This document shows, piece by piece, positions 1 to 6,753 of a DNA stretch of 30,455 bases. Location: assembly GCA_958427975.1 (NCBI GenBank), contig CAUAEH010000022.1, positions 1-30,455 of the forward strand, written 5' to 3'. Position 1 is the first letter of the stretch. The number at the start of each line of letters is the position of its first letter. The stretch comes from an uncultured Collinsella sp. GTDB lineage: Bacteria; Actinomycetota; Coriobacteriia; Coriobacteriales; Coriobacteriaceae. Below the pieces are notes generated by a model that saw nothing but the letters and a program-made list of their open reading frames with translations, did not search any database and had not been told where the DNA came from. The position numbers and the translations under genes were made by a program.

Positions 1-20
1 GAATCCTATACGCCGCACCA
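1..20 (+). tRNA. 3' end of a tRNA gene, cut by the window edge
   Basis: The window opens inside a T loop. Positions 13-20 are the end of the acceptor strand with discriminator A and an encoded CCA. The 3' strand ACGCCGC predicts a 5' acceptor strand GCGGCGT, and the T stem 3' strand is CCTAT. The anticodon lies outside the window, so the amino acid cannot be named. A terminator follows directly at 31-58, which supports a real gene end. Confidence 0.8.
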
Positions 21-30
21 TTTGAGATTA

Positions 31-58
31 AAGCTCCCGGCAACGGGGGCTTTTCTTT
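31..58 (+). terminator. Rho-independent terminator of the first tRNA
   Basis: AAGCTCCCG at 31-39 pairs with CGGGGGCTT at 44-52 (one G-T wobble) around a short GCAA loop and runs into a T-rich tract at 51-59. Confidence 0.8.
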
Positions 59-73
59 TATGTAAGCACTGCA

Positions 74-114
74 TGGATTCGAACCTCGGTCGAGGCGCGG
101 GCGTGAAGCGGACG
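74..114. repeat. Antisense T-arm element, copy A
   Basis: GGATTCGAACC (75-85) is the reverse complement of a tRNA T-arm core and matches 12 nt of the antisense of the tRNA that ends at position 20. The following 92-114 stretch (GAGGCGCGGGCGTGAAGCGG and onwards) closely matches 2904-2929 in the element behind tRNA-Ser, which reads GAGAGGGCACGGGCGTTAAGC. The two therefore look like members of one repeat family placed just behind tRNA terminators. The function is not known. Confidence 0.55.
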
Positions 115-123
115 ATTTCCTGT

Positions 124-168
124 CGACTCGTGTAAGATTCCGAGTAGATGTCGCGACTTATTCGCGAC
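124..168 (+). promoter_or_regulatory. Leader hairpins before the 813-residue gene
   Basis: Two hairpins precede the first gene: ACTCG (126-130) with CGAGT (141-145), and GTCGCG (150-155) with CGCGAC (163-168). No convincing promoter hexamers are visible. They could be leader structures or the 3' part of the tRNA-linked repeat. Confidence 0.3.
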
Positions 169-205
169 CACTCCTTCTTCAAGCGACCGATCAGGGTGAT
201 ACTTC

Positions 206-2647
206 GTGGCAGAGCGTCCGACATACAAGCTCAGGTTTCTCGATCCCAAGAAGCGCTTTCCGGCGATGCCCGAGCAGCCTGCGGGACGCTCATATGGCGT
301 GGTCTGGAAACTCTTTGGCGAGGATCAGCTTGAATCTTGTTATGTCGTCGAATTCGTTGGCAAAAGTCATGTGTCGCTTTTGGGCTACGTAAGCGTTTCG
401 GGTGAGGTGTACAAGGTGGACCGCCCCGTCAGCGAGGCTCCGCTGCCCAACGATCCCGACATGGAACTGGTCCTTGACGAGTCGGATTCCAGTATTGGTG
501 AGATTATGGTAAGGGAAGCCAACGGTGCAATGCGCGCGTGTGCGCAAACTGCCGGCTCTCCCGAAGGCCCCATGCGCGAGCAGTCCGACCACGAGACATG
601 GAATTCGACCCGCGCCCTTCCTTACGGCGAGTTCATGGCCTCGATGTTCTTGCGCTACGTGATATTTGCCAACTCCGAAAGCGCTATTGTGAACACGGCG
701 GACGCCGGCGGACTCGACGAGGGTATGCAAAACGTTGTCGACAAGATCAAGCTCGTAAAGTTGCCCGAGCCGGTCGAGGTGTTTTTGGGCTTTAACACGG
801 CACCGCTCCCCGATGCTATCGAGACGCTGCTCTACCGCGTTGACCATGCCGAGAATCCGAGCGGTATCGAGCGCTATGCCGCCGCCCTTATGAGCGAAAT
901 TGACTTGCCCCGCCTGCGCACCATCGCTGCCAAGTCCGAGATGAGCCTGGCTCGCATTGATCGCTCAAAGATTTTCTATCTCAATTTTGATCGTAGCCTG
1001 TTGGACCAGGACGAGATTGACATGCTGCTTGCCATCGAGTGCCGTCTCAACCGCCTCTCCGGCATCCTTGAGCGCATCGGGGCCGGATTGGTCCCTGCGG
1101 CATCCTCGCCGAGCCTTGAGGGCTGCGCGCTCTTTGATGCGTGGCATATCGCCAAGACGACCAACGATGTTCCCCGACTGCTCGATACGGCTTCGAGCGA
1201 TAACCCGTGGGGCAAGCCGGGTACGGTGGCTTGCCAGCCGGGCGGCGAGTGGGACGTGCGCACCCGTTTTGCGCGAATCGTTGAGGCGCTCAACGTGGTC
1301 ACGCGGCTCGACTATACCTATCGGGCAAACGTTGCCGAGGGGATTATGCTCGTTCGGTTTGGGCAGTCTGTCGTTGATGCCATGCCGCAACGTGAATACG
1401 ACGCTCAGGATGACGCCTGGCGCGAGCTGGACGAGGACACGCGCGCGATCTGGGCCGCGGAGCACGATGCGCGCGTGGCACTCACGCTTGCGGCAGCGTG
1501 TTTTGCCGCGGGCACCTGCATCACGCGCTGCTATGTGCAGATTGCTGCTCCCGACAGTGAGCAGGGCGAGCGCGTTGTCGCAACGTATTTCTTTGGGCGC
1601 GCGGCCTATCTGGCCGATTGCGTGCCTGTCGCCAAGGATCTTGAGAGCATGGACATGGACGATATGCCGTGCAAGCGTGTACTTGAGGCGTATGAGTCAA
1701 CTGCTCCGGAGACGATTGAACCTGCGGAGGTTCATGCTCGTCCGCGTGATGACCATCGCACGCTTCCGCCGGCGCTGCGCGATTTGCTGCTTGCCGATAC
1801 GGCTGACGAGTTGGAGGTCATGGAAGAGGACGACGACCCATACGTGGCCCGTGTTGTTGAATTGCGCGAGCAGGCAAAAGTCGACCGTACAGGTGCTTTT
1901 GAAGGCTTTTCCCGTCTTGTTGAGGAGTTGGAGGCTAAGTGCGCCGTTGCCGAGCTTTTGGCGACAGGTCCGGTTCAAACGCAGTTTTGCGATAACCAGC
2001 TGGTGCGCATGGTGCTACCGGTGTTGGAAGAAGACCGCTCTGTGCGAATCCTTCGTGCGCCCGATGCGCTGTACTTTGCCCAGCACGAGATCTGCAGCTT
2101 TTACGTCGAGCAAGAGGACTTTGAACGAGCGCTGCCCGAGGTGCGCCATCTTTACGATCTGGCGCGCTCGTCCATGCAATCGCACTTTGCGCTCATCAAC
2201 GTTCTTGCGCGTCTGGAGCGCTTTGACGAGATTATCGAGGTGGCGCGCCACGGCCTACGTATTGCCAGCGATCGCTCTGCAATCGGCTACCTGTTCTATC
2301 GCCTGGCGTTTGCCTATTGGAATTGCGATCAGCTCGACCTTGCGCTGGCTTGTTACCGTCTGGTGCCACGTGGCGAGGAGTCGGGCAGCAGCGCGCTGGA
2401 AGAAATACAGGGCCTTATGAACGAGATGGGCGTCAGCGAGCCTCCGACGTTCGAGGAAGCGGTCGAGACCATTCGCAAGGCTGGACTCGAGCTGCCGCCA
2501 GTGTCCGCCGTGACGAATCAGCTGGCAGATGCCGCTGTTCAACTGGTCGACAACGGCTTCTTTTTCCTGGCACGCGGTTGCATCTTCCAAATGTGGCGCA
2601 CCATGGGCAACGACGAGCTCGGCTCCCTCAACCGCTCGCTGGGGTAG
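206..2647 (+). CDS. Hypothetical protein with C-terminal TPR-like repeats
   Basis: I do not recognise the family. The 813-residue product is acidic, has no signal peptide and no clear membrane segment, so it is probably cytoplasmic. The region around residues 620-720 is helical with a TPR-like pattern (DQLDLALACYRLVP, FERALPEVRHLYDLARSS), which suggests protein-protein contacts. An acidic patch (EVMEEDDDPY) lies near residue 540. The GTG start at 206 is chosen because AGGGTGAT lies about 7 nt upstream and the reading frame is open to 2647. It stands alone between a tRNA terminator and the tRNA-Ser promoter, so no operon partner hints at its role. Base and codon use resemble those of the neighbours. 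Confidence 0.8.
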   Translation: MAERPTYKLRFLDPKKRFPAMPEQPAGRSYGVVWKLFGEDQLESCYVVEFVGKSHVSLLGYVSVSGEVYKVDRPVSEAPLPNDPDMELVLDESDSSIGEIMVREANGAMRACAQTAGSPEGPMREQSDHETWNSTRALPYGEFMASMFLRYVIFANSESAIVNTADAGGLDEGMQNVVDKIKLVKLPEPVEVFLGFNTAPLPDAIETLLYRVDHAENPSGIERYAAALMSEIDLPRLRTIAAKSEMSLARIDRSKIFYLNFDRSLLDQDEIDMLLAIECRLNRLSGILERIGAGLVPAASSPSLEGCALFDAWHIAKTTNDVPRLLDTASSDNPWGKPGTVACQPGGEWDVRTRFARIVEALNVVTRLDYTYRANVAEGIMLVRFGQSVVDAMPQREYDAQDDAWRELDEDTRAIWAAEHDARVALTLAAACFAAGTCITRCYVQIAAPDSEQGERVVATYFFGRAAYLADCVPVAKDLESMDMDDMPCKRVLEAYESTAPETIEPAEVHARPRDDHRTLPPALRDLLLADTADELEVMEEDDDPYVARVVELREQAKVDRTGAFEGFSRLVEELEAKCAVAELLATGPVQTQFCDNQLVRMVLPVLEEDRSVRILRAPDALYFAQHEICSFYVEQEDFERALPEVRHLYDLARSSMQSHFALINVLARLERFDEIIEVARHGLRIASDRSAIGYLFYRLAFAYWNCDQLDLALACYRLVPRGEESGSSALEEIQGLMNEMGVSEPPTFEEAVETIRKAGLELPPVSAVTNQLADAAVQLVDNGFFFLARGCIFQMWRTMGNDELGSLNRSLG

Positions 2648-2696
2648 GCGAAGCTTCCAATGAGGAAAGGATGCTAGGCAATTAGAAAATTTCCTC

Positions 2697-2725
2697 TTGC
2701 CCATCTTAGGCTGTTTGGTTACTAT
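2697..2725 (+). promoter_or_regulatory. Promoter of tRNA-Ser
   Basis: TTGCCC (2697-2702) and TACTAT (2720-2725) are separated by 17 bp and place the transcription start about 8 nt before the mature tRNA 5' end at 2740. Each hexamer matches the sigma-70 consensus at four of six positions. Confidence 0.55.
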
Positions 2726-2739
2726 AGAACGGCTGTTAC

Positions 2740-2830
2740 GGAGAGCTGACCGAGAGGCCGAAGGTGCTCGCCTGCTAAGCGAGTATGCCCCAAAAGGGCA
2801 TCTGGGGTTCGAATCCCCAGCTCTCCGCCA
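2740..2830 (+). tRNA. tRNA-Ser(GCU)
   Basis: The acceptor stem GGAGAGC (2740-2746) pairs with GCTCTCC, followed by discriminator G and an encoded CCA. The anticodon stem CTCGC/GCGAG holds the loop CTGCTAA, giving anticodon GCT at 2774-2776, which reads AGC and AGU. A long variable arm (TATGCCC/GGGCATC) marks a class II tRNA. The T arm is CTGGGG-TTCGAAT-CCCCAG. It has its own promoter and terminator. Confidence 0.97.
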
Positions 2831-2842
2831 GTTTAACTTTAA

Positions 2843-2870
2843 AGAAGGGTCCCATCGGGGGCCCTTTTTT
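2843..2870 (+). terminator. Terminator of tRNA-Ser
   Basis: AGGGTCCC pairs with GGGGCCCT (one wobble) followed by six T at 2865-2870. An almost identical terminator recurs at 3035-3061. Confidence 0.85.
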
Positions 2871-2886
2871 ATTATCGAGAAAGGGC

Positions 2887-3012
2887 GCTGGGGATTCGAA
2901 CCCGAGAGGGCACGGGCGTTAAGCAAACGCGAAAGCGTTTGTAGCCCGTGGGCGAAAAGCCGCCAGGCTTTGAAGCCGGAGGGCATGCGTAGCATGCCCG
3001 GACATCCCCAGC
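2887..3012. repeat. Structured tRNA-Ser-associated element, copy B
   Basis: Positions 2887-2903 are an exact 17-nt antisense copy of the tRNA-Ser T arm. GCTGGGGAT (2887-2895) can pair with ATCCCCAGC (3004-3012), closing a multibranched fold. Inside are CACGGGC (2911-2917) with GCCCGTG (2944-2950), CAAACGC (2924-2930) with GCGTTTG (2935-2941) around a GAAA loop, AAAGCC/GGCTTT (2956-2971), and GGGCATGC/GCATGCCC (2981-2999). Every arm is perfect. This dense pairing argues for a selected RNA or DNA structure. No protein is likely here. The family and function are unknown to me. Confidence 0.65.
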
Positions 3013-3093
3013 TCTCCGCCAGTACGAATTTGAAGAAGGGTCCCATTTGGGGCCCTTTTTTGTGCGGAGAAAGGAGGCTGGGGATTCGAACCC
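3004..3093 (+). repeat. Direct repeat of the tRNA-Ser tail, terminator and antisense T arm
   Basis: Positions 3004-3023 repeat 2813-2832 exactly (end of the T arm, acceptor 3' strand, GCCA and GT). The similarity continues through the terminator and GAGAAAGG to a second antisense T arm (GCTGGGGATTCGAACCC at 3077-3093, identical to 2887-2903). The unit is about 90 bp. Only the tRNA tail is present in the second copy, so it is not a functional tRNA. No integrase gene accompanies it. Confidence 0.75.
3035..3061 (+). terminator. Second copy of the tRNA-Ser terminator
   Basis: The hairpin AGGGTCCC/GGGGCCCT with a six-T tract copies 2843-2870. The loop differs while the stem is kept. Confidence 0.75.
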
Positions 3094-3100
3094 TCAAAAT

Positions 3101-3124
3101 TGAGGCGCCCCGTTGGACGCCTCA
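3101..3124 (-). terminator. Likely terminator of the carboxypeptidase gene
   Basis: Read on the minus strand, TGAGGCGTCC and GGGCGCCTCA form a 10-bp stem (one wobble) with an AACG loop, followed by ATTTT. It lies about 30 bp behind the stop of the gene at 3153. The T tract is short, so termination may be incomplete. Confidence 0.55.
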
Positions 3125-3152
3125 TTTGGTTCGATGTGATATCGCTCCGGCC

Positions 3153-4493
3153 CTACGCCTTGGGCGCCTTGGCTACGGTCTCGCTCTCGGCTGTGAGCGG
3201 GCGGTTGTCGATGCGGCGGCCCAAGCGATCGAGCTTCACGAGCAGCCATTCAATGGGATTCGGCCCTGCGCCTTCCTCGTCGGCAACCAGGTCCATGACG
3301 GCGATCTTGGTGCCGTCCTGCTTGAGTGTAACGCTGCCCACCTTGTCGCCCACATGCACCGTGCCCGAAAGATCGTCGTAGCTAACCTTTTCGGTCACCT
3401 CGCCGGCAAGAGAAAACACGGTCGCTTGCGCCGTGGGATCGGCGAGCGTGGCGTCGATTGTCTTATCCGTCCAGTCGGTTTGACTAATGCGCGCCATAAG
3501 CGGGTTGCCGTTGGCGGTCTTTTCTTGCGTGTTGGCGATTGCGACCGTCACCTTGTGACCGTAGTACCAGTTGGCAAGGGTGGCGGTATCGGTAAAGCGC
3601 TGATCGGTGGTGGTGGAGTTCAAAATAACGGTGTAGATCTCGTCGCCGTCGCGGTTGTAGGCGCTCGTAAAGCAATAGCCCGCGTCGTCGGTGGTGCCGG
3701 TCTTGCCGCCGATGTTGCCATCTTGGCCCAGCAAATAGTTATGCGTGTCCATGGAATGCGAATGGTCGGTGCCGTCGGTGCCCGTGACCTCGATCCAGGA
3801 ATCCTCGCTCGCTACGACCTCGCGGATCGTGTCGTTTTTCATGGCCTCCTGCATCATCAGCGCTACGTCGTGTGCGGTTGAGTGCATATTGCCAGCCCAC
3901 TCATCAAAGTCCAGACCATGCGGGTTTTCAAAAAGCGTACCGGTACAGCCGAGCTTCTTAGCGCGCTCGTTCATGGCCTTCACAAATGTGGCCTCGGCGT
4001 CTTTGGTCTTGGGGTCGATCTTCTTGCCCACATATTCGGCGAGCACGATGGCGGCGTCGTTGCCCGAGGGAATCATCAGACCGCGTAGTGCCTGCTCCAC
4101 GGTAAGCTCGTCGCCTTCGAGCAAGCCGGCGGTCGAATTACCCACGGTGGCTGCGGCGTTGCTCACCGTGACCTTTTCGTCCATCTTGCAATTCTCGACG
4201 GTTAGGATTGCGGTCATGACCTTGGTGATCGAGGCGATTTTGACCTGCTCATCGGCGCCGCGCCCATAGTAGACGGTACCGTCTTTGCCCATGACGAGGG
4301 CATTGGTCGCATCGATATCGGGCAGGTTTTCGGCCGTGATGCCGCGCGCATCGGCGGTTTTGCCGCAAACATTGTCGGTCGTGAGCACTTGGGCGCCGGC
4401 GACGGTGGGCGCGCCAGCGGCAAGGGCGATAGCGCAGACAAAGCCGGCGGCAAGCTGGGCTGAGCGCTTTGCAAAAGAGGTGAGGGACTTCAC
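3153..4493 (-). CDS. dacF: D-alanyl-D-alanine carboxypeptidase, DacF/PBP5 type
   Basis: This serine carboxypeptidase removes the last D-Ala from peptidoglycan pentapeptides outside the membrane. All three penicillin-binding motifs are present: SITK (S88, K91), SGN (143-145) and KTG (264-266), with residue numbers from the GTG start. A PBP5-like beta domain follows, and the C-terminal PIEWLLVKLDRLGRRI could be an amphipathic membrane anchor. The GTG at 4493 gives a 446-residue protein with a classical signal peptide (VKSLTSFAKRS, then a hydrophobic stretch ending in VAGA). Upstream in-frame starts (ATG 4562, TTG 4604) would add a poorly conserved leader, and the outer one overlaps an operator-like dyad. 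It is divergent from a VanRS-like system, which may control it. Confidence 0.9.
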   Translation of the reverse strand: MKSLTSFAKRSAQLAAGFVCAIALAAGAPTVAGAQVLTTDNVCGKTADARGITAENLPDIDATNALVMGKDGTVYYGRGADEQVKIASITKVMTAILTVENCKMDEKVTVSNAAATVGNSTAGLLEGDELTVEQALRGLMIPSGNDAAIVLAEYVGKKIDPKTKDAEATFVKAMNERAKKLGCTGTLFENPHGLDFDEWAGNMHSTAHDVALMMQEAMKNDTIREVVASEDSWIEVTGTDGTDHSHSMDTHNYLLGQDGNIGGKTGTTDDAGYCFTSAYNRDGDEIYTVILNSTTTDQRFTDTATLANWYYGHKVTVAIANTQEKTANGNPLMARISQTDWTDKTIDATLADPTAQATVFSLAGEVTEKVSYDDLSGTVHVGDKVGSVTLKQDGTKIAVMDLVADEEGAGPNPIEWLLVKLDRLGRRIDNRPLTAESETVAKAPKA

Positions 4494-4532
4494 AGATTTC
4501 GCTTTCGACGGGATGGTCTCTTCTGAAACTAG

Positions 4533-4538
4533 AGTATA
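4533..4538 (-). promoter_or_regulatory. -10 element for the carboxypeptidase gene
   Basis: On the minus strand this reads TATACT (five of six consensus positions), about 40 nt before the GTG at 4493. No good -35 hexamer is visible, as expected if an activator is needed. It supports the shorter protein start. Confidence 0.4.
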
Positions 4539-4605
4539 TCGTTTGCCGGCGTCGGCGATCATCGCGTGCGTGCGTGGCCCACATCCGCGTTCGAACGGGC
4601 ACAAG

Positions 4606-4630
4606 GGTGCTTAAGACCGACTTAATCACC
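4606..4630. promoter_or_regulatory. Operator-like dyad and 11-bp direct repeat in the divergent region
   Basis: GGTGCTTAAG (4606-4615) and CTTAATCACC (4621-4630) form an inverted repeat with nine of ten matches. CTTAA also repeats directly at 4610 and 4621, exactly 11 bp apart, the spacing that OmpR-family regulators usually bind. It lies between the carboxypeptidase and the response regulator genes and could serve both. Confidence 0.45.
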
Positions 4631-4664
4631 CACGCTTGTTGTGTGTGGCGTGCGTCGCCTCAGG

Positions 4665-4670
4665 CATAAT
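4665..4670 (+). promoter_or_regulatory. -10 element for the VanR-like operon
   Basis: CATAAT lies 20 bp before the ATG at 4691 and about 35 bp behind the dyad. No good -35 lies at 17 bp, which would fit activation by a regulator bound at 4606-4630. Confidence 0.4.
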
Positions 4671-4690
4671 GGAGCGCGAGAGGAGCACGC

Positions 4691-5386
4691 ATGAACGAGC
4701 GCATACTGGTAGTTGATGACGAAAAGGCCATCGCCGACTTGGTTGGCATCTACCTTACAAAAGAGGGCTTTGATGTCCAGATTGCCTATAGCGGGGCCGA
4801 TGCTGCCAAGGCGATTTTGGAGCAGGAGTTCGATTTGGCGCTGCTAGATGTCATGCTGCCCGATATCGATGGGTTTGAGCTGCTGCGTACGATCCGTTCC
4901 AGCCATACCTATCCCGTGATCATGCTGACGGCGCGCGATGCCCAGCAAGACAAGATCGGGGGCCTTTCGCTTGGCGCGGACGATTACGTGGTTAAGCCGT
5001 TCCGTCCGCTGGAGCTCATCGCGCGCGTGCACGCTCAGCTTCGCCGCTACACCAGCTACGGTAGCCGTGCACAGGCGGCCGAGTCGCCGACCATTCAGCT
5101 CGACGGCTTGGAGATCAACCGCGACGCTCGTTCCGTGACGGTGGACGGTGCACCGGTACGCCTCACACCCACCGAGTATTCAATCTTGCTGTATCTGGTC
5201 GAGCATCGCGGCAGCGTGGTGGCCGTGGAGGACCTGTTCCGCGCGGTGTGGAGCGAGGATTTTATGCCCGGCTCCAACAATACGGTGATGGTGCACATTC
5301 GCCACTTGCGCGAAAAAATCGGCGACGACGCACAAAAGCCACGCTTTATCAAAAACGTCTGGGGCGTCGGCTACATCATCGAATAG
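4691..5386 (+). CDS. OmpR/VanR-like response regulator
   Basis: A 231-residue cytoplasmic transcription factor. The receiver domain (about residues 1-118) has the acidic pair D9-D10, phospho-acceptor D53 (LLDVMLPDIDGFE), T80 and K102 (VVKPFRP). A winged-helix DNA-binding domain follows (about 130-231, ending HIRHLREKIGDDAQKPRFIKN and a GVGYIIE close). GAGAGGAG sits in good register before the ATG. The kinase gene begins 25 bp after the stop, so they form an operon. The fully conserved receiver suggests normal phosphorelay control. The best family match by eye is VanR; the targets are not known, but the divergent carboxypeptidase gene is the obvious candidate. Confidence 0.92.
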   Translation: MNERILVVDDEKAIADLVGIYLTKEGFDVQIAYSGADAAKAILEQEFDLALLDVMLPDIDGFELLRTIRSSHTYPVIMLTARDAQQDKIGGLSLGADDYVVKPFRPLELIARVHAQLRRYTSYGSRAQAAESPTIQLDGLEINRDARSVTVDGAPVRLTPTEYSILLYLVEHRGSVVAVEDLFRAVWSEDFMPGSNNTVMVHIRHLREKIGDDAQKPRFIKNVWGVGYIIE

Positions 5387-5411
5387 CGCCTTTGATGGTG
5401 GGGAAGTGGAT

Positions 5412-6650
5412 ATGACAAAAGACGATAGGCAGGCATTCGAGGTACCCGATCGGCTCTTTGAATACGTGAGGTCGGTCGTCGACAACCGCGCGCTTGCAAC
5501 GGTGCTGCTCTTTTTGCTGAGCCTGCTGCTGATTGGCATCGACAACATCGCCGGAATCTTGACGGTGCTGCTTGCCGGCTTTTTGCTGATCGATCGATTT
5601 GAGATCGTGCGCCGCTGCATGGTGATTGGCGGCGCCGCGTGGGCCATGACGTTGGCGATTGGCGCCATGGCGCTCGGCGGCATCGAAGGGCCGGTGCTGT
5701 TCGATGCCGGCTTTGTATTCAACATGCTTGGCTTTGTGCTGGCGCTTGCCGCGTGCGTGCTGTTCTTGTGTGGCCGCGCCCTGTACTACCAGGGCTACGA
5801 ACAGGGCGAGCAGCATGCCGATTGTGTGCTGGCCGCTCGTATTCAAGATCGCCTGATCGATCACCCCGACACCTGGGACAACATCGACGGCGACTTCTTG
5901 GAGGTCGAGGGCGCCCTTAACCGCGTGCATGACCGTGAGCGCAAGGTGCAACAGGCCTTGCGTGACGAGTCGCATCGCAAGGACGATCTGGTCACGTACT
6001 TGGCACATGACCTACGCACCCCGCTTGCCAGTGTGGTGGGCTATCTTTCGCTGCTGCAAGAGGCTCCTGAGCTGCCGGTTGAGCAACGTGCGCACTTTAC
6101 GGGCGTGGCTCTCGACAAGGCGCACCGGCTCGATGCACTCATCGAAGAGTTCTTCGATATCACACGCTTTGACTTCCACGATATCGTGCTCACGCGCGGC
6201 TATGTTGATCTGGGGTTGCTGCTGGCTCAGGTGGCTGACGAGTTCTATCCCATCCTCAACGAGCAGCATAAGGAAGCCCAAGTTGATATCCACGAGGACC
6301 TGACGGTGCTCGTGGATGGCGACAAGATGGCTCGCGTGTTCAACAACATCATGAAAAACGCCGTCGCCTATAGCTATGAGGGCTCGACTATCACGATTGA
6401 GGCCGGGCGCAAAGACGATGGCGGCGCGCGCGTTCGCTTTATCAATCAGGGCGATCCTATCCCTGCGGCTAAGCTCAAGGTGATCTTTGAGAAGTTCTAT
6501 CGCCTGGATGCGGCGCGTGCGACCAATCGCGGTGGTGCCGGTCTGGGCCTTGCTATTGCCAAGGAGATCATCGCGGCACACGGCGGTACCGTTGCATGTG
6601 AATCGACGCCCGAACACACGATATTCACCATCGAGCTGCCCGCCGCATAG
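5412..6650 (+). CDS. VanS-like sensor histidine kinase
   Basis: A 412-residue membrane kinase that should phosphorylate the preceding regulator. Four hydrophobic segments lie at about residues 27-44, 46-61, 70-90 and 96-121 with almost no extracytoplasmic domain. The H box is AHDLRTPLASVVGYLSLL (H199), the N box holds N312/N316, and the G2 box is GGAGLGLAIAKE. The G1 region reads INQGDPIP rather than DxGxG, which is also how VanS kinases look. VanS features also include the LIEEFFDITRF and FEKFYRLDAARA segments. The ATG at 5412 is preferred to GTG 5406 because GGGGA ends 7 nt before it. There is no vanHAX-type gene here, so this need not mean vancomycin resistance. Confidence 0.9.
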   Translation: MTKDDRQAFEVPDRLFEYVRSVVDNRALATVLLFLLSLLLIGIDNIAGILTVLLAGFLLIDRFEIVRRCMVIGGAAWAMTLAIGAMALGGIEGPVLFDAGFVFNMLGFVLALAACVLFLCGRALYYQGYEQGEQHADCVLAARIQDRLIDHPDTWDNIDGDFLEVEGALNRVHDRERKVQQALRDESHRKDDLVTYLAHDLRTPLASVVGYLSLLQEAPELPVEQRAHFTGVALDKAHRLDALIEEFFDITRFDFHDIVLTRGYVDLGLLLAQVADEFYPILNEQHKEAQVDIHEDLTVLVDGDKMARVFNNIMKNAVAYSYEGSTITIEAGRKDDGGARVRFINQGDPIPAAKLKVIFEKFYRLDAARATNRGGAGLGLAIAKEIIAAHGGTVACESTPEHTIFTIELPAA

Positions 6651-6711
6651 CCAGCGTGCCCTTACAAACACTTGACAATGCGCTCACGTGCATATGAGCC
6701 GCGATTTCTAC

Positions 6712-6738
6712 TATCGATACTGCTGAATTGATATCGAT
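6712..6738. promoter_or_regulatory. Inverted repeat before pstB
   Basis: TATCGATA (6712-6719) and TATCGAT (6732-6738) form an inverted repeat just before the ribosome site GGAGGT. A perfect -35-like TTGACA is at 6672-6677, but no good -10 follows at 16-18 bp. Operator or leader hairpin are both possible. Confidence 0.3.
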
Positions 6739-6753
6739 GTGGAGGTATGCGGT

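Noticed and set aside
2255..3097. Minus-strand reading frame of 280 codons across the tRNA-Ser region, with stretches such as RRAGDSNPRCPFG
   Set aside because: It runs antisense through tRNA-Ser, both terminators and the end of a solid + strand gene. Such peptides are typical false translations of tRNA antisense.
2740..3124. Integrated phage or genomic island at tRNA-Ser
   Set aside because: The tail is duplicated, but only about 170 bp lies between the copies and no integrase gene is in the window. An old remnant is still possible.
2697..3881. Plus-strand reading frame of 394 codons through tRNA-Ser into the carboxypeptidase gene
   Set aside because: It contains the tRNA and structured repeats and then runs antisense to the carboxypeptidase gene, whose motifs are all intact.
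4691..6650. Vancomycin resistance operon
   Set aside because: Only VanRS-like regulators are present; no vanH, vanA/B ligase or vanX genes are here, so resistance cannot be claimed.
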